Below, piece by piece: positions 1 through 5,137 of a stretch of 8,380 nt of DNA. This stretch comes from Marinobacterium sp. xm-d-530 (GTDB lineage Bacteria; Pseudomonadota; Gammaproteobacteria; Pseudomonadales; Balneatricaceae), in contig CATEEE010000077.1 in assembly GCA_949499045.1 (NCBI GenBank), positions 1 through 8,380 of the forward strand, read 5' to 3'. The first letter of the stretch is position 1. Every line of letters starts with the position of its first letter. Made by a program: the position numbers and the translations under genes. The notes beneath the pieces are model-generated. The model was not told the origin of the DNA. It ran no database searches and saw nothing but the letters and a program-made list of their open reading frames with translations.

Positions 1-10
1 GCCCTGGAAT

Positions 11-145
11 ATGCCTTTCGATGTTAGAAAAAGAGTATCGCGCGCAGTGTGCCGAAGGCCGAAGGAGCGGGGTGTGTTTTCTTGCTTCTTCTTTGCTCAC
101 ACAAAGAAGAAGGCTAGCCAACGCAGTTGGATAGACAGCTTTTGA
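11..145 (+). other. Doubtful short ORF (44 codons) within an intergenic repeat-like stretch
   Basis: An ATG at position 11 opens a 44-codon frame that stays open back to the window edge and ends at a TGA at 143-145. The peptide is rich in Arg, Lys, Phe and Ser, with a Phe-rich stretch followed by Lys residues that is encoded by the two arms of an inverted repeat. There is no clear ribosome binding site and no recognisable domain. It could be the tail of a longer reading frame entering from the left, or simply an open frame through a non-coding repeat. I favour the second reading, because a perfect hairpin supplies much of its composition. Confidence 0.15.
85..112. repeat. Perfect 11-bp inverted repeat with 6-base loop
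   Basis: CTTCTTCTTTG at 85-95 is the exact reverse complement of CAAAGAAGAAG at 102-112, with a 6-base spacer CTCACA. No T-run follows on either strand, so it is not a standard intrinsic terminator. It lies 60 bases beyond the 3' end of the tRNA gene and could form a 3'-end hairpin on a readthrough transcript, or belong to a dispersed intergenic repeat. A tandem 7-base duplication (GCCGAAG at 51-57 and 58-64) and a small 5-bp hairpin (118-130) lie on either side. Confidence 0.6.
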
Positions 146-171
146 TCTTAAAGAAACAGAGAAAAAAGAGG

Positions 172-248
172 TGGTGGGCCCAGCAGGACTTGAACCTGCG
201 ACCGATCGATTATGAGTCGAGCGCTCTAACCAACTGAGCTATGGGCCC
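172..248 (-). tRNA. tRNA with CAU anticodon, probably tRNA-Ile2 (lysidine-modified)
   Basis: On the minus strand this 77-base segment folds as a full cloverleaf: acceptor stem GGGCCCA/TGGGCCC, D-stem GCTC/GAGC, anticodon loop CTCATAA, T-stem GCAGG/CCTGC with loop TTCAAGT, and an encoded CCA end. A CAU anticodon fits initiator Met, elongator Met or Ile2. The C4-G69 and C5-G68 pairs are features of Ile2 tRNAs recognised by the lysidine synthase TilS and differ from elongator tRNA-Met, and the overall sequence resembles E. coli ileX. It would then read AUA codons after C34 is converted to lysidine. The outermost anticodon-stem pair (27-43) is a C/U mismatch, where E. coli Ile2 has G-U. The gene follows rpoD on the same strand and probably has its own promoter. 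Confidence 0.93.
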
Positions 249-256
249 TAAGAAAG

Positions 257-289
257 GCGCCCATAATACCTAGCTGGTTTTATGGGCGC
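257..289 (-). terminator. Probable intrinsic terminator after rpoD
   Basis: Downstream of the rpoD stop codon the minus strand carries a perfect 10-bp stem, GCGCCCATAA (280-289) with TTATGGGCGC (257-266). Three more pairs (ACC/GGT) lie inside it past an A/A mismatch, with loop AGCTA. A pyrimidine-rich stretch CTTTCTT follows at about 250-256. The stem is strong but the U-tract is interrupted, so readthrough into the tRNA is possible. The 3' arm doubles as the -10/discriminator of the putative tRNA promoter. Confidence 0.65.
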
Positions 290-291
290 AA
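263..291 (-). promoter_or_regulatory. Putative promoter for tRNA-Ile2
   Basis: Reading the minus strand, TTGCGC (286-291) is followed by a 17-base spacer and TATTAT (263-268). The -10 is close to consensus; the -35 matches only TTG. The discriminator GGGCGC is GC-rich, as in stable-RNA promoters under stringent control. The predicted start lies about 8 bases before the mature tRNA 5' end. The element is embedded in the rpoD terminator hairpin. The assignment is by pattern only. Confidence 0.45.
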
Positions 292-310
292 TAACTTATA
301 AATCAAAGAT

Positions 311-2134
311 TTATTCGTCGATAAAACCACGTAGGTGATCAGAACGACTTGGGTGACGAAGCTTGCGCAGTGCTTTCGCTTCGATCTGACGAATACGCTC
401 ACGGGTTACGTCGAACTGCTTACCCACCTCTTCTAGAGTGTGGTCAGTGTTCATGTCGATACCAAAGCGCATGCGAAGCACTTTCGCTTCACGAGCGGTT
501 AGACCCGCTAAGACAGCACGCGTCGATTCACGAAGACCTTCGCCCGTCGCTGAATCGATTGGTGAATCCATCGTTGAATCTTCGATAAAGTCACCTAGGC
601 TCGAATCTTCGTCGTCACCGATCGGTGTCTCCATCGAGATTGGCTCTTTAGCGATTTTAAGGACTTTACGAATCTTATCTTCCGGCATCTCCATACGCTC
701 TGCTAGCTCTTCTGGCGTCGCTTCACGACCCATCTCCTGCAGCATTTGGCGTGAGATACGGTTCAGTTTGTTGATCGTCTCGATCATATGAACCGGAATA
801 CGGATAGTACGTGCTTGGTCGGCAATCGAGCGAGTGATCGCCTGACGAATCCACCAGGTCGCGTACGTCGAGAACTTGTAACCACGACGGTATTCGAACT
901 TATCAACCGCTTTCATCAGACCGATGTTACCTTCCTGGATCAGATCCAAGAATTGTAGACCACGGTTGGTGTACTTCTTAGCGATCGAAATAACAAGACG
1001 CAAGTTGGCTTCAACCATCTCTTTCTTAGCACGACGTGAACGCGCTTCACCGATAGACAGTTGGCGGTTAACCTCTTTGATCTCAGATAAATCGATGCTG
1101 AGCTCCTCTTCAACGGCAACCAGACGGCGTTGAGCGCGTTTAAGGTCATCAAGGTGAGCAGAGATCGCTTCAGAGTAAGGTTTACCAGACTTCACTAGAT
1201 CATCGAAGTAATCAGGGTTTGTCTCGTTACCAGGGAAGGTTTTAATAAACTGATCACGCGGCATACGGCACTTCTGAGTACACATACGCATGATGTTGCG
1301 CTCTTGTGTACGAACGCGATCAATGTAGCCACGCACACGGCTAACCAGCATCTCGTAGTAACGTGGAGACAACTTAACAGGCGCGAATACCAACGCCAGC
1401 TCTTCCAAAGCCGCACCAAAGGCTGATGAATCACGGCCTTTGCTCTCAGCTTTAATCAGTTTAGCCAGAGCCTCTTCGATGGCACCGAAACGTTCAGCTG
1501 CCTCTTCTGGGTCTGGACCACGATCCTTTTCTGAATCGTCATCGTCATCATCTGAATCATCGTCAGCGTCGTCAGCCTCTTCCTCTACAGGAGCAGGATT
1601 GTTGTTAGCGATTTCAGCATCAGGATCGATGTAGCCGCTGAACAGATCGCTTAGGCGACCCTCTTCTTCAACGGTGGTTTTGTAGGTATCAAGAACCAAG
1701 GCAACACTGCCTGGGAATTGAGCAAGGGCACCCATGACACCACGGATACCCTCTTCAATACGTTTAGCAATTTCGATCTCGCCTTCACGAGTCAGCAGCT
1801 CGACGGTACCCATCTCACGCATGTACATGCGCACCGGATCGGTCGTACGACCGGCATCAGACTCCACTGCGGCAAGAGCAGCAACCGCCTCTTCATCAGT
1901 ATCGTCAGCCGTATCACCATCGGTCATTAGAAGGGTTTCAGCATCCGGCGCTACTTCAGACACAGAGATACCCATGTCGTTAATCATGCGGATGATATCT
2001 TCTACCTGATCGGGATCGGCGATATCTTCAGGGAGGTGATCATTCACCTCAGCGTAGGTCAAGTAGCCCTGTTCCTTACCTTTAGCGATAAGTTCCTTCA
2101 GGCGTGATTGCTGCTGTTCAGTGTTGTCAGACAT
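311..2134 (-). CDS. rpoD: RNA polymerase primary sigma factor RpoD (sigma-70)
   Basis: This is the housekeeping sigma factor that directs core RNA polymerase to -10/-35 promoters. The 607 residues are close to E. coli RpoD in length. Visible parts are an acidic region 1.1 (1-80), region 1.2 (about 97-130, with DPVRMYMREMG), a non-conserved region (about 130-370) with an Asp/Glu tract at 184-204, region 2 (about 370-446, with NLRLVISIAKKY, and YATWWIRQAITR in 2.3-2.4), region 3 with the 3.2 finger (about 501-519), and region 4 with the helix-turn-helix TLEEVGKQFDVTRERIRQIE near 566-585. The start ATG at 2134 is preceded by AGGA eight bases upstream, and the N-terminal sequence is typical. The gene follows dnaG after 141 bases that contain a candidate promoter. 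The acidic tract is also found in E. coli and is not anomalous. No truncation is seen. Confidence 0.99.
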   Translation of the reverse strand: MSDNTEQQQSRLKELIAKGKEQGYLTYAEVNDHLPEDIADPDQVEDIIRMINDMGISVSEVAPDAETLLMTDGDTADDTDEEAVAALAAVESDAGRTTDPVRMYMREMGTVELLTREGEIEIAKRIEEGIRGVMGALAQFPGSVALVLDTYKTTVEEEGRLSDLFSGYIDPDAEIANNNPAPVEEEADDADDDSDDDDDDSEKDRGPDPEEAAERFGAIEEALAKLIKAESKGRDSSAFGAALEELALVFAPVKLSPRYYEMLVSRVRGYIDRVRTQERNIMRMCTQKCRMPRDQFIKTFPGNETNPDYFDDLVKSGKPYSEAISAHLDDLKRAQRRLVAVEEELSIDLSEIKEVNRQLSIGEARSRRAKKEMVEANLRLVISIAKKYTNRGLQFLDLIQEGNIGLMKAVDKFEYRRGYKFSTYATWWIRQAITRSIADQARTIRIPVHMIETINKLNRISRQMLQEMGREATPEELAERMEMPEDKIRKVLKIAKEPISMETPIGDDEDSSLGDFIEDSTMDSPIDSATGEGLRESTRAVLAGLTAREAKVLRMRFGIDMNTDHTLEEVGKQFDVTRERIRQIEAKALRKLRHPSRSDHLRGFIDE

Positions 2135-2160
2135 TTAAAATCCTGTGTCTAGCCACGTTG

Positions 2161-2183
2161 GGCGCGCAAAAATTGCAAGCGCC
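2161..2183 (-). promoter_or_regulatory. Hairpin at the start of the rpoD leader
   Basis: On the minus strand GGCGC (2179-2183), a TT bulge, GCAA, loop TTT, then TTGC and GCGCC (2161-2165) form a 9-bp bulged stem-loop. No U-run follows, so it is not an intrinsic terminator. The 5' arm overlaps the discriminator of the candidate rpoD promoter. The complete hairpin would therefore exist only in transcripts reading through from dnaG, where it could act as a processing or pausing site. That role is inference. Confidence 0.45.
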
Positions 2184-2185
2184 GA

Positions 2186-2215
2186 AGTATAGCTAAAAAG
2201 TTCAACCTCTGCCAG
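2186..2215 (-). promoter_or_regulatory. Candidate sigma70 promoter for rpoD
   Basis: On the minus strand CTGGCA (2210-2215; 4 of 6 to TTGACA) is followed by 18 bases and TATACT (2186-2191). The discriminator that follows is GC-rich (TCGGCGC). The predicted start is near 2179, giving a leader of about 45 bases before the rpoD ATG. This would let rpoD be transcribed independently of the rpsU promoter, as known for E. coli rpoD. There is no convincing intrinsic terminator between dnaG and rpoD, so cotranscription is also likely. Confidence 0.5.
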
Positions 2216-2275
2216 TTAAAGACGGATTAACGACAGGGTTATTAATAGAAAATAAATTGGGGCAGGTAGCCAGGT

Positions 2276-4192
2276 TTACAAGGCCTTACGCACTAACAGT
2301 TGCGCCAGCTGCTGTTTCTCTTCTTGAGTCAGTGGTCTCTCACGCGAAAGGCGTGTCAGTTCAGCCAATTCATGCTCATACTTTCGGGATAACAACCGAC
2401 TCATGGCGTCATCTAACAACACCTTAGCATCGACATTATTCAGCACTGGATCGACCTGTGAGATCTCATTCAACATCAGCAGATTGGGGGCCATCTCAGG
2501 GTCACGCTGCCAATCCAGAAGTAGCGTACCTAAGCTGGCATCTGGGGTAGTCTGCAGATAGCTGAGCAGCTGCCGTAACAGCGAAATATTCTCAACATAG
2601 AGCCCCTCCAATTCCGTCGCTTTAACCACCTGATGCGCTAAGTCGGGACGATGCAACAATATCGATATTGCAGAGTTAACCAGATTGATCTTTGCGCTCA
2701 TTCCTGGCCGCACGGCACCAGGGGCTTGAAGGGGTTGTGAGGAGTAGGAGTCAGAGTAACTCTTCTCCGATTCAAAATAGCGCGGATGCTGATACGCGCC
2801 CGAGTCGATATCCGGCATCGAATCTTGCTGATACGTGGGCTTGGATCGAGCGCCAGGTGTAGACGCGATCGTCTCCACTTTGGAGTGGAGGTTGGCGATG
2901 GTATCCAACTGCTCGATCGTCAAACCGGTCATCTCGGAGACACGATCCAACATCATCTGCTGCAAGATTGAGGTCTGCATGCTTCGAATCTGTGGCAAGG
3001 CTTGGGTCGAGAAACGAGCCCGACCATCCATAGAGGTGAGGTCGATATTGTCACTTAACGCTTTGAAGAAGTATTCACTGAAGGGTAACGACTCATTAAC
3101 CCTCTCTGTAAAGGCATCCAACCCTTCACTGCGCACCAGAGTATCGGGATCCTCACCATCCGGTAGGAATAAGAAACGAGCCGTTAAGCCATCTTTCATG
3201 ACCGGAACACAGGCATCCAACGCGCGCTTAGCTGCTTGACGCCCAGCTGCATCCCCATCAAAACAGAAGATTACCTCTGTCACGATTTTAAAAATGCGCT
3301 CAAGGTGTGCTTCGGTGGTTGCCGTACCCAAGGTCGCCACCGACCAGGTTAAACCGTGCTGTGCCAGACTCACGACATCCATATAGCCTTCAACGATCAA
3401 CAAACGCTCTAACGAACCTGTGTGCTGACGCGCTTCATAAAGACCATAGAGCTCTTTGCCCTTATGGAAGGTATCGGTCTCTGGGGAGTTAAGATATTTT
3501 GGCTTTTCATCCGTCAATACTCGCCCACCAAAACCGATGGTACGACCGCGCATATCACGGATAGGGAACATAATGCGGTCACGGAAACGGTCGTAGCGAC
3601 GGCCGCGCTCTTCGTTCTCTACCATCATGCCGGACTTTAGCAGCAATGAATCGGCATCCTTGGTCTCTTTACTAACGTGTTTTTGCAGATTATCCCAACC
3701 CGGCGGAGCATAACCTAGTTGAAAACGCGCGGCGATCTGACCACTTAGACCACGCTCTTTCAGATAAGCTACTGCTTTGGCTTTGTCGCTGTGTGTGCGC
3801 AACTGGTTTTGATAAAAGGCGTTGGCACTCTCGAGCAGATCGAACTGCTTCTTAACCTGTTTCTCATAGGCCACATCACGCTGACGGTCATGCTCACGAG
3901 GCACATCCACACCGACTGTTCGTGCTAGCTCTTCGATCGCTTCAGGGAAGTTGAGCTTCTCGTACTCCATAACAAAGCCCAATGCATTGCCGCCCGCACC
4001 ACAACCAAAACAGTAATAGAACTGCTTATCAGGGCTGACTGAAAACGAAGGGGATTTCTCTTTATGGAATGGACAAAGTGCGGAGTAGTTTTTACCGGCA
4101 CGCTTAAGTTTGATACGCGAATCGATCACATCAACGATGTTCACTCGCGCTAAAAGGTCATCTATGAAATGCTGCGGAATTTTTCCTGACAT
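2276..4192 (-). CDS. dnaG: DNA primase DnaG
   Basis: DnaG synthesises the short RNA primers for lagging-strand and origin replication and works with the replicative helicase DnaB. The 638-residue protein has an N-terminal zinc-binding domain with CHCC ligands C40, H43, C61 and C64, and a TOPRIM catalytic core with EGYMD at 268-272, DGD at 312-314 and DPD at 348-350. A Ser/Tyr/Gln-rich linker (about 445-495) leads to a helical C-terminal helicase-binding domain (about 497-638). The start at 4192 gives the typical N-terminus MSGKIPQHFI. The ribosome binding site is poor: only GAG seven bases upstream, lying inside a predicted hairpin, which fits the low expression known for primase. It lies 35 bases after yqeY and upstream of rpoD. 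No key residue is missing. Confidence 0.99.
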   Translation of the reverse strand: MSGKIPQHFIDDLLARVNIVDVIDSRIKLKRAGKNYSALCPFHKEKSPSFSVSPDKQFYYCFGCGAGGNALGFVMEYEKLNFPEAIEELARTVGVDVPREHDRQRDVAYEKQVKKQFDLLESANAFYQNQLRTHSDKAKAVAYLKERGLSGQIAARFQLGYAPPGWDNLQKHVSKETKDADSLLLKSGMMVENEERGRRYDRFRDRIMFPIRDMRGRTIGFGGRVLTDEKPKYLNSPETDTFHKGKELYGLYEARQHTGSLERLLIVEGYMDVVSLAQHGLTWSVATLGTATTEAHLERIFKIVTEVIFCFDGDAAGRQAAKRALDACVPVMKDGLTARFLFLPDGEDPDTLVRSEGLDAFTERVNESLPFSEYFFKALSDNIDLTSMDGRARFSTQALPQIRSMQTSILQQMMLDRVSEMTGLTIEQLDTIANLHSKVETIASTPGARSKPTYQQDSMPDIDSGAYQHPRYFESEKSYSDSYSSQPLQAPGAVRPGMSAKINLVNSAISILLHRPDLAHQVVKATELEGLYVENISLLRQLLSYLQTTPDASLGTLLLDWQRDPEMAPNLLMLNEISQVDPVLNNVDAKVLLDDAMSRLLSRKYEHELAELTRLSRERPLTQEEKQQLAQLLVRKAL

Positions 4193-4199
4193 TCAACTG

Positions 4200-4220
4200 C
4201 TCGCTGTCTGTTCCAGCGAA
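4200..4220 (-). promoter_or_regulatory. dnaG leader hairpin overlapping its Shine-Dalgarno
   Basis: In the 35-base gap between yqeY and dnaG the minus strand reads TTCGCTG (4214-4220), loop GAACAGA, CAGCGAG (4200-4206). This forms six Watson-Crick pairs and one closing G-U pair. The only Shine-Dalgarno-like triplet, GAG at 4200-4202, sits at the base of the 3' arm, seven bases before the dnaG ATG. The fold would reduce ribosome access unless opened, for example by ribosomes finishing yqeY. No U-run follows, so it is not a terminator. Confidence 0.45.
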
Positions 4221-4227
4221 CACTCTA

Positions 4228-4671
4228 TCAGAGCTTCGCTTTGACCTTACCTGAAACTGCTCCCATGTCGGCACGACCTTGAAGTTGCGGCTTGATGATG
4301 GCCATTACTTGACCCATCGCCTGCATGCCGGAAGCATCGGTTGCAGCAATCGCTGCTTCGATGATTGCATCGATCTCTACATCACTGAGAGGCTGCGGCA
4401 AGAAAGTTTTAATCACCTCCGTCTCTTGCTGCTCCTTTTCCGCCAGTTCAGGACGCTCAGCCGCCTGATACTGGGTAATCGAGTCTTTGCGCTGCTTGAT
4501 CATTTTGTCTAGCACCGCGAGCACGCGATCATCATCAAGTTCGATGCGTTCATCCACTTCGATGCGCTTTATCTCAGCCAGCATCAATCGGATCGTTCCA
4601 AGACGCACTTTATCTTTAGCGCGCATTGCAACCTTCATTTCATCAGTAATCTGACTCTTCAATGAAGACAT
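4228..4671 (-). CDS. yqeY: GatB/YqeY domain-containing protein
   Basis: This 147-residue, almost wholly helical protein belongs to the YqeY family, related to the C-terminal tail domain of the GatB subunit of tRNA amidotransferase. The family is thought to bind tRNA, but its precise role is not established. Family signatures are visible: the N-terminal helix with RLGTIRLMLAEIK (23-35), KQRKDSI (59-65), the FLPQPLS segment (90-96) that starts the tail domain, and GRADMGAVSGKVK (132-144). The length matches stand-alone YqeY proteins. The ATG at 4671 is preceded by AGG about nine bases upstream (TTAGG). It lies between rpsU and dnaG, its common position in Pseudomonas-like gammaproteobacteria, and is probably part of the same transcript. 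It is predicted to be cytoplasmic, with no signal or membrane segment. Confidence 0.95.
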   Translation of the reverse strand: MSSLKSQITDEMKVAMRAKDKVRLGTIRLMLAEIKRIEVDERIELDDDRVLAVLDKMIKQRKDSITQYQAAERPELAEKEQQETEVIKTFLPQPLSDVEIDAIIEAAIAATDASGMQAMGQVMAIIKPQLQGRADMGAVSGKVKAKL

Positions 4672-4698
4672 CTTAATTAACCTAATCTATCGTTTACT

Positions 4699-4736
4699 AA
4701 AAAGACTCGACCACAAGGAATCTAGTCTGCGTCTTT
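4699..4736 (-). terminator. Imperfect terminator or attenuator between rpsU and yqeY
   Basis: Ten bases after the rpsU stop codon the minus strand has AAAGAC (4731-4736) pairing with GTCTTT (4701-4706). An internal loop separates this from an inner stem GACTA/TGGTC (4723-4727 with 4709-4713), and the 3' arm runs into further T residues. The low GC content and internal loop suggest partial termination. E. coli has a terminator at the comparable place after rpsU, which keeps S21 output higher than that of dnaG and rpoD. The function here is inferred. Confidence 0.45.
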
Positions 4737-4746
4737 ACTTAGTCAA

Positions 4747-4962
4747 TTAGTAAAGGCGAACGCGACGAGCGTTTTCACGCTGAAGCTTCTTAGCGTGACG
4801 CTTAACTGCTGCTGCAGCTGCACGCTTACGAGCTGTTGTTGGCTTTTCGTACGCTTCACGTTTACGAACTTCAGCTAGAACACCTGCTTTTTCGCAAGAA
4901 CGTTTGAAGCGACGTAGTGCAACGTCAAATGGCTCGTTATCTTTAACTTTAACGGCTGGCAT
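4747..4962 (-). CDS. rpsU: 30S ribosomal protein S21
   Basis: S21 is a small, highly basic protein of the 30S subunit platform, near the 16S rRNA 3' end, that helps mRNA engagement at initiation. The 71-residue product starts MPAVKVKDNEPFDVALRRFK and ends in a Lys/Arg/Ala-rich helix finishing RENARRVRLY, matching the family in length and sequence. I choose the ATG at 4962. A TTG at 4971 would add three residues, but it lies only three bases after the AAGG at 4975-4978 and is not family-like. The ATG itself has GGA about four bases upstream and the better AAGG 12 bases upstream, so neither site is ideal. It is the first gene of the minus-strand operon, with a strong promoter and a structured leader. 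Confidence 0.98.
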   Translation of the reverse strand: MPAVKVKDNEPFDVALRRFKRSCEKAGVLAEVRKREAYEKPTTARKRAAAAAVKRHAKKLQRENARRVRLY

Positions 4963-4998
4963 GTTTTCCAATTACCTTTCAAGTTTGGTTTAAATTAA

Positions 4999-5020
4999 CC
5001 TCGGGCGTAATTTTCCGAGG
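4999..5020 (-). promoter_or_regulatory. 5'-leader stem-loop of rpsU
   Basis: CCTCGG (5015-5020) and CCGAGG (4999-5004) form a perfect 6-bp GC-rich stem around a 10-base loop. It begins within a base or two of the predicted transcription start. A second, imperfect palindrome GGTTAATTTAAACC (4987-5000) shares two bases with its 3' arm, so the two cannot both form fully. A 5'-terminal hairpin could protect the mRNA or be a target for control by S21. Either role is inferred. Confidence 0.45.
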
Positions 5021-5027
5021 GCGCCAA

Positions 5028-5056
5028 ATAATACAGAGCACCACACCTGATGTAAA
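5028..5056 (-). promoter_or_regulatory. Strong sigma70-type promoter of the rpsU operon
   Basis: On the minus strand TTTACA (5051-5056; 5 of 6 to TTGACA) is separated by exactly 17 bases from TATTAT (5028-5033; 5 of 6 to TATAAT). The predicted start is near 5021, about 58 bases before the rpsU ATG. The discriminator contains GGCG, a GC-rich pattern associated with ppGpp/DksA control of ribosomal genes. This is the best promoter match in the window. Confidence 0.75.
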
Positions 5057-5068
5057 GCAATTTAACAC

Positions 5069-5099
5069 TTCACTAACTAGGCAGATTTCTGAATAATAT
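5069..5099 (+). promoter_or_regulatory. Weak candidate promoter for tsaD
   Basis: TTCACT (5069-5074) lies 17 bases before AATAAT (5092-5097), which overlaps TAATAT (5094-5099). A TG dinucleotide at 5090-5091 could help as an extended -10 element. Matches are modest and other AT-rich hexamers lie nearby, so the exact location is uncertain. A promoter is expected somewhere in 5057-5120, because tsaD diverges from rpsU. Confidence 0.3.
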
Positions 5100-5137
5100 G
5101 AGGCACTATTAATCGCACTATTTAAGGCCTGCTCTGA

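Noticed and set aside
1529..1575. Trinucleotide-rich low-complexity stretch in rpoD as a possible repeat or insertion
   Set aside because: It encodes the Asp/Glu tract of the sigma-70 non-conserved region. E. coli RpoD has a comparable acidic tract, so this is ordinary.
438..2009. Several plus-strand open frames of 64-117 codons antisense to rpoD
   Set aside because: They lie wholly inside rpoD in other frames, have Ser/Arg-rich compositions expected from the complement of acidic coding sequence, and lack ribosome binding sites.
2135..2190. Heat-shock (sigma-32) promoter before rpoD
   Set aside because: A CTTGCA-like box and a CCCAAC-like box are present, but the spacing is too short and the matches are poor. 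The sigma70-like site fits better.
2786..3640. Plus-strand open frames of 61-134 codons antisense to dnaG
   Set aside because: They are shadows of the conserved primase gene with no recognisable domain and no initiation signals.
4963..4971. TTG at 4971 as the rpsU start
   Set aside because: It would add three residues not found in S21 proteins and lies only three bases from the AAGG, too close for initiation. The ATG at 4962 gives the exact family N-terminus.
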